A stretch of DNA of 64,000 nt from JASBZA01 sp964345295. Lineage in GTDB: Bacteria > Bacillota > Clostridia > Saccharofermentanales > Fastidiosipilaceae. Where the stretch lies: assembly GCA_964345295.1 (NCBI GenBank), contig CAYFQG010000004.1, positions 1-64,000 of the forward strand, given 5' to 3'. The notes beneath the pieces are model-generated. The model searched no databases. It saw only the letters and a program-made list of their open reading frames with translations, and was not told the origin of the DNA. Made by a program: the position numbers and the translations under genes. Position 1 is the stretch's first letter, and the number at the start of each line of letters is the position of its first letter. This document shows positions 1 to 10,000 of the stretch, in pieces.

Positions 1-464
1 CTATTACACCTGACACTTTGGAGTGCTTGGTTAGGGAGAATGAAAACATCATTGCGATTAAAGATTCTACCGGAGATTTCAAGAATACTTTGAATTACCT
101 GGAAAAGACCAAGAATTTTGCGGACCGTTTTGTTCTCTTAATCGGAAGAGATCAGTTTATCTTAAATGGCCTGGTTTCCGGCGCTAAGGGAGCCATAGCC
201 AGCAGTGCCAATGTAGCCCCTGATTTGGTAGCCAACATATACGAGGCTTTCGTAAAGCATGACTTTCCCAAGGCCCAAGAGTCGCAAAGTGCTGTGCTGA
301 AGTTAATCCAAGCTATTGAAATCGGTACCTTCCCTCAAGGCGTCAAAGAATGTATGAATTTACAGGGCCTGGAAGTTGGCAAATGCATCGAGCCGGTTCT
401 GGAATTTAATGAAGAAAAACGTCATGACTTGTCTGCCTTATTAAAGGAAATCGGCGTATTGTAA
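1..464 (+). CDS. DHDPS/N-acetylneuraminate lyase family aldolase, 3' part
   Basis: The gene is cut by the window edge and is open from base 3. The visible 154 residues are the C-terminal half of a class I Schiff-base aldolase of the dihydrodipicolinate synthase/N-acetylneuraminate lyase family. The catalytic lysine lies in the AIKDSTGD motif (Lys codon at bases 60-62), and a SGAKGAIASSANVAPD segment follows, as expected for the second half of the TIM barrel. The end (FPQGVKECMNLQGLEVGKCIEP) lacks the NPxPVKxAL signature of true DapA, so the substrate may be a sialic acid or another 2-keto acid rather than aspartate semialdehyde. The family call is firm and the substrate is open. A bidirectional terminator follows. 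Confidence 0.85.
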   Translation, partial: ITPDTLECLVRENENIIAIKDSTGDFKNTLNYLEKTKNFADRFVLLIGRDQFILNGLVSGAKGAIASSANVAPDLVANIYEAFVKHDFPKAQESQSAVLKLIQAIEIGTFPQGVKECMNLQGLEVGKCIEPVLEFNEEKRHDLSALLKEIGVL

Positions 465-492
465 TGGTGTAAGTCATTTCATTATGTGATTA

Positions 493-529
493 AAAAGGAC
501 CAGGCGGCGTAGCCCCGCCTGGTCCTTTT
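493..529. terminator. Bidirectional intrinsic terminator
   Basis: A perfect 15-bp inverted repeat (493-507 with 515-529, 7-nt loop) is A-rich on the left and T-rich on the right. It therefore gives a U-tract in both directions and sits between two convergent genes, the aldolase and the ABC permease. Confidence 0.9.
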
Positions 530-542
530 CTTATCGTGGGAC

Positions 543-3500
543 TTATTCGACAGCTTTCATGGCCTCGACCATGTCAATCTTCCGAATCTTGAAGTGCATG
601 AAGAGCATGACGATGGCGGAGAAGACCATGGCCAGAAGAATCGAGTAGAGGTAACTGGTCGCATTAATGGTGAGCGGGAAAATCATAGTGTCGATTTCTA
701 CGGTCTTCAAGACATAGGCACAAAGCAGGGGACCGAAGATAAGGCCTAAAAGGATACCGATGATGACCAGGATAACCACTTCTTTATAAATATACATGGT
801 GACTTCCCAGTTTTTGGCCCCTAAAACCTTGAGGGTCGAAAGCTCACGTTCACGTTCGGAGACGTTGATGTTAATGAGGCTGTACAAGACAATAAAGTCC
901 AGCATGGCCGCACAGATAACCAAGATTAAGGTCACTGCATTCAAAGTCTCTAAGGTGTTGTTGAAGAGTTCACGCCAGGTATCGATGAGAGAAGAGCCCA
1001 AGATGCTGTCCTGGTCGTTTACCTGACTCATAATGTTTTCTCGGCTCGCCTGGTCGTCGGTGGCAAACTTGATAACGGCAGAGTTGGCAACCCAGTCTTT
1101 ATTACCCGTGACATCCTCATAGGTCTTTTCGGACATGTAGAGATTGTGGCCTAAGTAAGATTCGATAATACGGGAAGCCTTGAATTCGTATGTTTGGCCG
1201 TTCTCGTCTTCCAAGCTGAAGCTTCCGCCCGGTTTAACATTGAGGAGACGGGCTAATTTATGGTTGATATAGACTTGGCCGTCTTCGGGCAGGGTCTCCA
1301 ACAACGCGCCGGATTTTACATCGTAGAATTTGAAGTAATCCTGATAAGCATCATCGGGATTGAACACTTCAATCTTAACCGTTTGCTCATTGATCCGGTC
1401 ATCTACGGTTGTGAGATTATCGGTGTAGATATTAAGAATTCCCTGAATTTCCTCTTCAGATTCAAACTGATCTGTGAAGGCTTGAATATCCTCTACAGTA
1501 TCGTCATCCTGGTAGGCAACGGTGGCGTCGTAGGTAAAGAGATCACCGAACTGACGATTAGCCAGGCCGCTTATAGAGTTGCTGATTCCATAGCCGGTAA
1601 TAAGCAGGACGGTACACCCCGCTACACCTATGGCGGTCATGGCATTACGGCCGGCATAGCGACTTAAGTTACGCATGGTGACTTTGGCATTGAAGCTAAG
1701 TCTGGACCATAGCCCCTTCCAGCGCTCCAGCAAAATTTTTGATCCGGATTTGGGAGGCTTAGGTCGCATGAGTTCGGCGGGAACTTCTTGGAGTGATCTT
1801 CGAGTGGTGAATACGGCAGGAATAATGGTAGTAATAGCGCTTAAAACCATGGTAAGGATGATGTCGAATTTATAGAATCTGGTGACGGCCGGTGGGTATT
1901 CGTAAAGCATGGCGTAAGAGCCGATAATAATCTTAGGCAAGAGATAGTTACCCAAGGGAATACCTAAACCGACGCCCAAAGCCGTGGCCATGATGGCGTA
2001 GAGGAGAAATTTTCGGGCGATATCGTGGGCACCGTAACCCATGGCCTTGTAGGTACCCAGGTTGATACGCTCTTCTTCGACCATACGTTTCATGACCGTC
2101 CAGCTGACCAAGGCGGCGATTAGATAGAAGACAACAGGGAAGACCTTGGCAACGGCACCGATTCTTTCGGCATTGTCCTTATATTCATTGTAGCCTTGGA
2201 AATAGCCCCGGTCTTTGAAAACATAGTTGGGCTTAATGAGACCGGCCAAATCTTTCTTGGCGTCCTCTAATTTATCTTCACCGTCTGCCACTTCCTTTTT
2301 ACCGTCGGCGATTTTTTGCTCGGCTTCGGCAATGTCCTTGTCAGCCTTGGCTTTTTCTTCCTGATAAGTTTTTTTACCGTCTTCAAGTTCGGCTCGGCCG
2401 TCGTCTAATTCTTTTTGAGCCTTGTCTAATTCAGCCGGTAGCTCGAATATAGTAAGACCGTCGGGCATGCCGCTGTTGATATCTTTTATTTTAGAGTCCA
2501 GCTCGTTTTGAGCCTTATCCAGCTTGACCTTGGAGTCGGCCAAAGTTTGGGCGGCATCATCGAGTTTCTTTTGACCGGCGTCTATTTTAGCCTGGTTATC
2601 GGCAATCTCTTTCTTGCCTGCTGCTAGTTTCTTTTCCGCTGCGGCAAATTCTGCCTCGGCTTTTTCTTTCTTGGCCGCAAATTGAGCCTTGCCTTCCGCT
2701 AAGGCTTTACGACCTTGGTCCAGCTTGGCTTGGGCTTCTTGGAGTTGCTTTTCTCCGTCGGCCAAAGCTTGCTTTTTCTCATTTAAGAGGTCTTCATTCT
2801 TCTGAATTTCTTCCCGGCCGGCGGCTAGTTCGGCTTCGGCTTTTTTGAGTTCTTCTAATTGACTTTTAGCCTGATCAATTTGGGCTTGTCCTTCATCCAG
2901 AGGTTCTTGAATTAAGGTATAGACAATGTCTTGTAAGGTGTATCCTTCGGGAAGGTTTTCTTGGAATAGAGGTGCAAAGCCGTTAACAGTCTTTTTAGTC
3001 TCTTGCAGCTGTTTACGAATATCTTCCAGCATTTCATCGGTCAAGACACCGTCTTCGGGGATTTGAACCTTCTTGGCGATGCTGTTTCGAATCATGCCGA
3101 TCAGGCCGGCCATGTCAGGTTTTTCTTCCAAAAGCTTATCTAGATCAACCAGCTGCCAGCCTTCCAGTTCGGTATCGACAATATTTCGGACTTTATTGAG
3201 GGCTTCCTGGTTTTGTTCCAGTTGATTTTGGAGTTGCTCGACGGACCCGTATTGTTTTTCGATTTGATCCTTAGCGTCTTGGAGCTCTTTTTCACCGGCC
3301 GTTAATTTAGCCTTAGCGTCTTCCAGCTGTTTTTCTGCATCGGCTATGGCAGGTTCGGCCTCCGCCTTCTTTTGTGCAAAGTCCGCCTTGGCCTTATCCA
3401 AGTCTTCCTGACCTTTTTTTAGTTCGGCTTCTTTGGCCGCTAGTTCATCGGCCGCAGCTTGAAGCTTGGCCTTACCGTCGGCGAGTTCTTTCTCCCCGGC

Positions 3501-4703
3501 TGCTACTTGGGCCTTGGCGTCTTCTAATTGGGCTCTACCGTCTGCCAGTTCTTTTTCGGCCTTGGCTTTTTCTTCGTTAAATTGGGCCAGGCCTGTCTCA
3601 TAATCTTTTCGGCCCTGATCGATTTTGGCCTGCGCATCTTTTAATTCCTGAATGGCTGCCCTAAGGGTCATACCGTCAGGAAGTTTCTCTTCTATTTGAG
3701 CTTTGGCATCGTCCAAGGCTTTCTGGCCGTCTTCGAGTTTTTTCTCATTATCCTCAATTTCGGCTTTGGCATCATTGAGTTTCTTTTTACCGTCGGCAAC
3801 TTCTTTTTCACCGTCTTGGATATCTTGCTTGGCCTGATTAATATCCTTCTCACCGTCGGCGATTTCCTTGTCGGCATCTTCCTTAACTTCGGTGAAGAGC
3901 ATCTCGTCACGGCCCTTAAAGGCTTCTTTTATATCGGCCATCTTATCTTCAACGGCTGTTTCATACTCCGAGCTGTAGGCTTTGAGAGCTCTTGCTTCGT
4001 CTACTTCGACTGCAATAGCACTGTAGTAGTCCCCCTCAATGGCTTCGGGTGAGACCACACAAAGATAATCAATTGTACCCTTACCGATGTTGGTAGCGCC
4101 CCGGTACGTACGGTCTACAAAGAGAGGAGACCTGACATAACCTACGATGGTAAAAGTATCTTGGCAAAGGTGGGGAATTTTATCCGCGGCTTCTTTTTTG
4201 GCCTTATCGTCACTGTCGGCATCTTTGGCCAAACCCAAATCATTCAGGCTGATGCTATCGCCTATGGCATAGCCCTCGAGCCTGCTTACCACGGCATTAT
4301 AGTCGACAGCTACCTCATCGGTATTCTCGGGCAGGCGACCCTCAATAACCAGGTTCTGGTTCATCTGAGAAATGGCATTGAAATCGGGATAGAAACGGTA
4401 AATAACCGCATTATCGGCATCTTGCCGGTCTACGGTCCTATAAGGGGTATAGGAAATACCCGAAACTTTATCCAAGATTTCCAAGTCCTTGTCGCGAATG
4501 CCGTAGGTGGACTGGATATGAATGTCTTGGAAGTTTTGTTCCTCATAGTAGTCGGCGGCCAAATCGATCATGCCCGGCCTGGTCGCTCTTAATCCTACAA
4601 AGAAGCCCGAACCCAGGGCGATAATCAATAGTAAAGCCAAAAACCTGGTAAAGGTCTTCCAAATGGTTCTGAAACTGTCTTTCCATAGGGATTTTTTACG
4701 CAT
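543..4703 (-). CDS. FtsX/MacB-type ABC transporter permease with giant coiled coil
   Basis: This 1386-residue membrane protein pairs with the ATPase encoded just upstream (3-bp gap). One transmembrane helix lies at about 15-37. A mixed extracytoplasmic region reaches about 270, followed by roughly 545 residues of uninterrupted Lys/Glu/Ala-rich coiled coil (about 272-818). Next come an FtsX-like three-helix module (about 840-960), a second extracytoplasmic domain after a helix near 1040, and a final FtsX module (about 1260-1380). That is two permease halves in one chain. The coil is built of heptads of the type DGKKELA and is broken by recurring Pro-Asp/Glu-Gly hinges near 341, 549, 584 and 747. 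MacB-class transporters usually work as mechanotransmission or lipid/lipoprotein/peptide machines. The substrate cannot be read here. The coil could span the peptidoglycan or contact a partner hydrolase. Confidence 0.85.
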   Translation of the reverse strand: MRKKSLWKDSFRTIWKTFTRFLALLLIIALGSGFFVGLRATRPGMIDLAADYYEEQNFQDIHIQSTYGIRDKDLEILDKVSGISYTPYRTVDRQDADNAVIYRFYPDFNAISQMNQNLVIEGRLPENTDEVAVDYNAVVSRLEGYAIGDSISLNDLGLAKDADSDDKAKKEAADKIPHLCQDTFTIVGYVRSPLFVDRTYRGATNIGKGTIDYLCVVSPEAIEGDYYSAIAVEVDEARALKAYSSEYETAVEDKMADIKEAFKGRDEMLFTEVKEDADKEIADGEKDINQAKQDIQDGEKEVADGKKKLNDAKAEIEDNEKKLEDGQKALDDAKAQIEEKLPDGMTLRAAIQELKDAQAKIDQGRKDYETGLAQFNEEKAKAEKELADGRAQLEDAKAQVAAGEKELADGKAKLQAAADELAAKEAELKKGQEDLDKAKADFAQKKAEAEPAIADAEKQLEDAKAKLTAGEKELQDAKDQIEKQYGSVEQLQNQLEQNQEALNKVRNIVDTELEGWQLVDLDKLLEEKPDMAGLIGMIRNSIAKKVQIPEDGVLTDEMLEDIRKQLQETKKTVNGFAPLFQENLPEGYTLQDIVYTLIQEPLDEGQAQIDQAKSQLEELKKAEAELAAGREEIQKNEDLLNEKKQALADGEKQLQEAQAKLDQGRKALAEGKAQFAAKKEKAEAEFAAAEKKLAAGKKEIADNQAKIDAGQKKLDDAAQTLADSKVKLDKAQNELDSKIKDINSGMPDGLTIFELPAELDKAQKELDDGRAELEDGKKTYQEEKAKADKDIAEAEQKIADGKKEVADGEDKLEDAKKDLAGLIKPNYVFKDRGYFQGYNEYKDNAERIGAVAKVFPVVFYLIAALVSWTVMKRMVEEERINLGTYKAMGYGAHDIARKFLLYAIMATALGVGLGIPLGNYLLPKIIIGSYAMLYEYPPAVTRFYKFDIILTMVLSAITTIIPAVFTTRRSLQEVPAELMRPKPPKSGSKILLERWKGLWSRLSFNAKVTMRNLSRYAGRNAMTAIGVAGCTVLLITGYGISNSISGLANRQFGDLFTYDATVAYQDDDTVEDIQAFTDQFESEEEIQGILNIYTDNLTTVDDRINEQTVKIEVFNPDDAYQDYFKFYDVKSGALLETLPEDGQVYINHKLARLLNVKPGGSFSLEDENGQTYEFKASRIIESYLGHNLYMSEKTYEDVTGNKDWVANSAVIKFATDDQASRENIMSQVNDQDSILGSSLIDTWRELFNNTLETLNAVTLILVICAAMLDFIVLYSLININVSERERELSTLKVLGAKNWEVTMYIYKEVVILVIIGILLGLIFGPLLCAYVLKTVEIDTMIFPLTINATSYLYSILLAMVFSAIVMLFMHFKIRKIDMVEAMKAVE

Positions 4704-4706
4704 AAG

Positions 4707-5411
4707 TTACCACGCAATCTCGTCTACAGTCTTGGGGTTTTCTTGGAGGTACATGTTGGAAATCTTACCGGAGTTGACCTCAATCACCCGGTCCGCCATC
4801 TGAGCAATGGCCCGGTTATGGGTGATGATGATAACCGTGGTGTCGGAATGGCGGCTCTGGTCCTGGAGGAGTTTAAGGATATGTTGACCGGTTTCATTGT
4901 CCAAAGCACCGGTAGGTTCATCGCACAAGAGAAGGTCCGGATCTTTGACCAAGGCCCTTGCAATAGACACTCTTTGTTGTTCACCGCCGGACAGCATGGC
5001 CGGGAAATTATCCATCCGATCTCCCAGCCCCACATCGCGTAAGACCTGGGCCGAATCCATCTTGGTATCGGTAATTTCTTCGGACAGTTCTACATTCTCC
5101 AAAGCGGTTAAGTTGGGGATAAGGTTATAGAACTGAAAAACAAAACCGACGCGGTCTCGGCGATATTCGGTTTGCTGATTATCGTTATAAGAGGAAATTA
5201 ATGTATTGTTTACCCAAATTTCTCCGTCGGTAGGCCGGTCCATGCCACCCAGCATATTAAGAAGTGTTGTCTTACCTGCACCCGAGGGGCCCAGGATAAC
5301 GACTAGTTCGCCCTTATTAATGCCGAAATTTACATTGTTATTGGCTATGGTTTGGGCCCGACCTTCTCCGTACACCTTCATGACATTTTTAAATTCGATA
5401 TAGTATTTCAT
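4707..5411 (-). CDS. ABC transporter ATP-binding protein, LolD/MacB class
   Basis: The 234-residue ATPase powers the FtsX-type permease encoded immediately downstream. It has Walker A (GPSGAGKTT, about 41-49), the Q-loop (FVFQFYNLIPNLTA), the ABC signature (LSGGEQQRVSIARAL), Walker B (LLLCDEPTGALD) and the H-loop (IIITHN). QFYNLIPNLTA and DEPTGALD are typical of the MacB/LolD subfamily. The start ATG at 5411 is preceded by an AAGG-type ribosome binding site. The upstream region has a candidate extended -10 and a 10-bp-period direct repeat. A two-gene operon is likely. Confidence 0.92.
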   Translation of the reverse strand: MKYYIEFKNVMKVYGEGRAQTIANNNVNFGINKGELVVILGPSGAGKTTLLNMLGGMDRPTDGEIWVNNTLISSYNDNQQTEYRRDRVGFVFQFYNLIPNLTALENVELSEEITDTKMDSAQVLRDVGLGDRMDNFPAMLSGGEQQRVSIARALVKDPDLLLCDEPTGALDNETGQHILKLLQDQSRHSDTTVIIITHNRAIAQMADRVIEVNSGKISNMYLQENPKTVDEIAW

Positions 5412-5461
5412 AATGTATCAAGACCTTTCTTCAATCGTCGGGCTGATAGTCTCTTTCAATA

Positions 5462-5486
5462 GTTATAACAGACTTTAACAAACTTT
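5462..5486 (-). promoter_or_regulatory. Candidate promoter and operator of the ABC operon
   Basis: On the minus strand a TGTTATAAC extended -10 element (5470-5462) lies about 50 bp before the ATPase start. Just upstream, the + strand sequences ACAGACTTT (5468-5476) and ACAAACTTT (5478-5486) form a direct repeat with a 10-bp period. That would place both copies on one DNA face, next to the -10. No regulator can be named. Confidence 0.4.
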
Positions 5487-5549
5487 GATATACGAGAGAT
5501 TAACGATTCTTGACGAATTATGAATAAGAATTTTTCGAAAAATAAAATG

Positions 5550-6470
5550 TTATAAGACCAGCATGAGCCAAATAGGCAGGCTGATTATCATGAGAAGCAT
5601 GGACTGAATAGTAGCTTTAGTGACCAGGTCAACATCGAGTTTATAGACTTGGGCGAAGATATTGTTGAGGCTTCCGACCGGCAAAGAGGTCAAGAGAACC
5701 AGGGTTGCAAAAGCCATTTTGTGTTCGGGAAAACTTAGGAAGGCTATATACATAAGGGCGGGGTAGAAGACCAGGCGAAGGAAACTAATAAGGTAAGGAA
5801 TCCTTCCGGTGAAAATATCTTTAAAACGGATGCCTATCAGAGAGGCCCCTATCAGAAACATAGTAAAGGGAGTCAGCGTGTCGCCAATCATACGGAAGGT
5901 TTTATAGGCCAAAGGCGGGAAACGGAAAGGCGAGACGAAGACCAAAATCGTGACAATAGAGCTCATGATGCCCGGGTCGGTCAAAAGTTCCACGAATTTT
6001 TTGCGGGGACTATGACCCTTGGGGCTTATGAAAAATAAGCCCAGGGTGTAATAGAAAAGGTTAAAAACCATATTGTAAAGGACCGCATAGATCATGCCGT
6101 CATTGCCCAACAAGGTGCTGATAACCGGAAAGCCCAGAAAACCGACATTGGCGAAGGTGGCACAGTTGGCAAAAAGTCCGGCTTGCTTAAGCTGGACTGG
6201 ATAAATTCTTTTGCCCAGCCTGTAATTAATAAGTGTAGCCAGACTAAAGTATAAGACTATAAAAAGGACCGATAACAATAGGCCCTTGCCCATGGCGGGA
6301 TCAAAGGCTCGGTCGGAAGAGGCCAGGATGGAAAAAGGTAGGATGAAGCGCATAATCAGGCGAGATAATTTGGCCTGGACCTCATCGGTCAAGAGACCTT
6401 TTTTACGCATGAGCATGCCCAAAAAGACCAAAAAGAAAACTTGAATAAGTAAGCCGATAACCTGCTCCAT
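5550..6470 (-). CDS. Auxin efflux carrier (AEC) family transporter
   Basis: This 306-residue, very hydrophobic protein has about ten predicted membrane spans in two five-helix bundles with a polar break near the middle (FFISPKGHSPRKKF). The N-terminal start with GLLIQVFFLVFLGMLMRKKG and the NxxxxNLFYY-type conserved segment fit the AEC/MDL family. In bacteria these proteins move organic anions such as malate or malonate, or related metabolites. The gene is divergent from rpiB across a 162-bp spacer that holds a perfect 18-bp palindrome, so a shared regulator is plausible. The substrate is not determinable. Confidence 0.82.
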   Translation of the reverse strand: MEQVIGLLIQVFFLVFLGMLMRKKGLLTDEVQAKLSRLIMRFILPFSILASSDRAFDPAMGKGLLLSVLFIVLYFSLATLINYRLGKRIYPVQLKQAGLFANCATFANVGFLGFPVISTLLGNDGMIYAVLYNMVFNLFYYTLGLFFISPKGHSPRKKFVELLTDPGIMSSIVTILVFVSPFRFPPLAYKTFRMIGDTLTPFTMFLIGASLIGIRFKDIFTGRIPYLISFLRLVFYPALMYIAFLSFPEHKMAFATLVLLTSLPVGSLNNIFAQVYKLDVDLVTKATIQSMLLMIISLPIWLMLVL

Positions 6471-6532
6471 TTAGGCCCCTCCCACTAGAAGGCATATTAG
6501 AGGTCTTGAGAAAAACTGGCAAGACTTGTTAA

Positions 6533-6550
6533 TATAAGCAATTGCTTATA
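6533..6550. promoter_or_regulatory. Perfect 18-bp palindrome, candidate operator
   Basis: TATAAGCAATTGCTTATA is a perfect palindrome between the divergent AEC transporter and rpiB. Its right end overlaps a TATAAT (6547-6552), and a TGATAAAAT extended -10 follows (6555-6563) on the rpiB strand. The position and symmetry suit a dimeric repressor that controls one or both genes. Confidence 0.55.
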
Positions 6551-6632
6551 ATTATGATAAAATAGCAAAATACAAGAGATAATTGATTAAAGAACCCGTG
6601 CTATATCACTAGCCGATAGGAGGACAGACATT

Positions 6633-7076
6633 ATGCATATCGTCATTGGTTCAGACCAGGGGGGCTTCGAGATGAAAGAAGCACTCATGGAGCGCTTGAC
6701 CGAGGCCGGAATTACCTACCTGGATGTGGGAACATTTGACCCGTCTTCGGTTGACTATCCCGATATTGCCGAGACGGCTTGTGCCAAATATCTAGACCCC
6801 GAGGAACATATTGATTTAGGTATTTTGATTTGCGGTACCGGTATCGGCATCGGTATGGCCGCTAATAAGGTGAAGGGCATCCGCTGTGCTAACTGTTCGG
6901 AAACCTATTCGGCCAAAATGGCCCGCCGCCACAATAATGCGAACTTCCTTTCTTTGGGCGGCAGAACTTTGGGTATAGAACTGGCTTGGGAAATCGTTGA
7001 GGCTTTCTTGAACGAACCTTTCGAAGGCGGCCGCCACCAGCGCCGGGTCGATAAGATCATGGCCTTGGAGGCTTAG
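6633..7076 (+). CDS. rpiB: Ribose-5-phosphate isomerase B
   Basis: The 147-residue cytosolic isomerase interconverts ribose-5-phosphate and ribulose-5-phosphate in the pentose phosphate pathway. The RpiB/LacAB fold is clear. It has GSDQGGFEMKE at the N-terminus, the catalytic-cysteine region CGTGIGIGMAANKVKGIRCA, and RRHNNANFLSLGGRTLG. The usual SDHAG is SDQGG here, so His is replaced by Gln at a position near the active site. The start ATG follows a good AGGAGG site. Its stop lies 11 bp before the next gene, so it probably leads the rpiB-helicase-like-hexokinase transcript. Confidence 0.93.
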   Translation: MHIVIGSDQGGFEMKEALMERLTEAGITYLDVGTFDPSSVDYPDIAETACAKYLDPEEHIDLGILICGTGIGIGMAANKVKGIRCANCSETYSAKMARRHNNANFLSLGGRTLGIELAWEIVEAFLNEPFEGGRHQRRVDKIMALEA

Positions 7077-7087
7077 AAGAAGAGACT

Positions 7088-10000
7088 ATGTCAAGAGACG
7101 CACTCAGAAACTGGCTGGGCTTTAGCTATTTTAGACTCTTATGCCAAGCCCGCACACCTTACCTGTCCGAAGAGGCCCAATTAAGCCCGTCGGATATGCC
7201 TTGGGAGGCTGAAGCAAAGACAGCCGATCTTTACCGCCTTTATGGTATGAAGCTTCAAGCTAAAGACTTGCTGAAGCTTTTTTCGGATTTCTCTAAGGCT
7301 CAGGCAGACCGCATTGAAGCGGCGGAGGATAAGACTCTCTATTTATACGAACTTAGGCTAAACTCGGAAGGACGTTATATCCCCGGCAGCTTACGGATGG
7401 ATTATTATGTCTGGTCCTTGAGCCAGCTCTTAGCCGGCCATGAGGACATTAATTTTCAAGATAAGGCTTCATTGGAAGCTGAATTAGATCAGGAGCTTTG
7501 CCAGGGAAACCCGGTATTTACCGCCCCTCTGGTTCTGGCTTTGAACCAATCTTTGGCCAAACTTTCAGGCTTGGAAAACTTCTTAGAAGAGGCTACCTAT
7601 TTTGTTTTAGATCCGGACGAGGAAGAAGACCTGACAGGCCGAGAAAAAATCAGAGAGCAAAAGATTTCTGATATCCGCCTGGTGGCTCAGGATGTCGAGC
7701 GAAATGACCCTATTACACATTATCTTTTGCCCGATGAAGAAAGTGTCCGTCCTAACCTATTAGATTTAGAGGATTCCGAGACTTGGCGGCAGATGTTTAG
7801 GCCCGAGATCTACGCCTTGTCGTCCTGGCCCAGAGAGAGCGGACTTTCTTTGGCCCATTTATGGATTTCTCTTAAAATGCAGCAAGCCTACGATGCCGGA
7901 ACTTACCCCCAAGGGGCCTTCTTGAGCTTCCAGGCACCTTTGGGAAGCGGGCGTGATCTTCTGATTGAAGACCACCTGGCATATCTTTTGTATATCAGAG
8001 CCTTAGAATTGAGTCGTTTAAGTAAACCTGCCGACGCTTTTACCATGCGTCGTTTTCAGACCCCGCCTCATGACTTTGCCGGAAATTTCTATGTGCCCTA
8101 TCAGATGTTGGGACGCCAGGTCCTGACCCTGTCATCTTCCGACGCCGATTCTTTACGAGATTTGTCGGACCGACTAAACCGTACTTCGGCCGGTAGAGAC
8201 CTCAGCTATTACGTAGGGTCTTGGGACGACTTGAGAAAACTGGTCGAAGGACTCCTGGCTGATTTGGATAGAAAGAAGAAGGGTACGGAACGGCGTCTGT
8301 CCTTTAGAGAAGCGAAGACGGCTTTTAACCACGCCGTGGCGGCCGCTTTGGCCAAAAGAGAAAAAATCCGTGATGTGTATGTTTTAACCGAAGCACAGAC
8401 GGAGCTTCATATCGGTTTATCCTTGATGAAGCAAGAAGCCGAGGACTTAACCGGCCTGGTCGAGAGCGAATTAGGACAGATGGAAGACCTCAAGCACGAA
8501 AAGGACCTGGCCAAAGAAGACTTCCAAGGCAGAAGAGAAGACCTAGAGTCCTTTAAGGCAGATATGAAGGGCTTTTGGAAGTTCGTTTACCTGTTTTTTA
8601 AGATTGGTCCTTATAAGCACCAAGCCGATTCCTTGGAAAGCAAGGTCGATGAAGCAGATGTGGCCTTCCGCGCCGCCCAAGAAAAAGAAGACAAGCAAGA
8701 GAAGAAGCTGGCCGACCTCAGAGTTCAGCAAGAACTACTGGATAAGCGAATTATCCTCCAGGAAGAAAAAATTAAGTCCAAAGAGCCCAAGGTCGATGTG
8801 AATGACTGGACCATGGGACCTAATTACGCCGACCATGATTTTTATCAAAATATCAATACAGCCGAGGTTCAAGCTTCGACAGCCTGGATGGATCAAGAAT
8901 TTTTGGCCTTAAGAGAGGCTGTCTTTAAGGCAAGCTTGGACTTGAACCGGGCCTTCCTGGACCACTCCACTGAAATCAGATCGAACTTGGAACGGCTGAG
9001 CCTTTTGCTCCAAGGTCAATACGAAGAGGCAGACGTAAGAAGGTCTCTGGGTATTTTATTAAATACTCTTCGTTTACAAGTCCCTATTTTGTGTGTGCCT
9101 TTGGATTTTTTGAGAGAACTCGAAGCGCATACGCCTCAGGGCCAAATGGGCAGCTTGATTTATTTAGATCCACAAAGCGACCTGGCTTCGGACCTCTTGG
9201 GTCCCTTGTGGCGAGCCGGCAAAAGCTTTTTCCTCTCCGATCATTTGGCCCCGCCCAATCGGTCTTTCCCGCCTAATACGATCGAGGAAAGCCTCTTAAA
9301 GTTATTTAACCTAGATGCTTCTTACGTGGATCCTTTCGTGGGAGCCGACCGCTTCCTCATGGAAGCCTATAGTCCTCTGGTTAAGTGGGGAGACAAGGCC
9401 ATGGCCTTCCCCTTACGCTTCCTGGATCGCTGGTCCGAGCCTATGTTTAGCTTAGACAATCGCATGCATTGGCACGATTATTTGTTGGGCCTTCCTTTGG
9501 AAGCCGAGAGTAAAGCTGATGATTTTATAGAGAAGTCCGACTGGCTCGATACCGGAGGCTTGGCCGATGAAGGCTCACTCTTTGTTTCCGCCCAGGCCGA
9601 TATTTTAAGTGACAAGCTCTTGTTGTACTTAGACAAACACAACAAGCTTCCTTCCTGCCTGATTTTGGTGCCCTTTATCAGGGTTTACCATGGGCTTTTA
9701 CATTATATTGAGCAAAATTGGTTTTCCGAAGATTCGAGTTTTATGGAAAAACCGGGAGAAACGGCTCTTAGAAAATGGGTCAAAGATTACATTAGGCCCC
9801 TGCCCAGCCATGCCGGGCCTCTTTCCGATGCACCTCGTGCTTCAGATGAGGTTATTCTTATGCTGGGCTGTGACCAGGCGGCCGACTCGTCTTGCCTGGA
9901 TATTTTCTCGGAACGCCCCGAGATGCTCCATCAGGTTTTCCGCTTGGCCTATCGAAAGCTCCTTATTATGGGAGATGCCGGTCTATGGACCCTTCATGCA

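Noticed and set aside
796..4803. Long open frames on the plus strand opposite the ABC permease
   Set aside because: They lie antisense to the low-complexity Lys/Glu/Ala coil, whose codon bias suppresses stops on the other strand; their translations have no family features.
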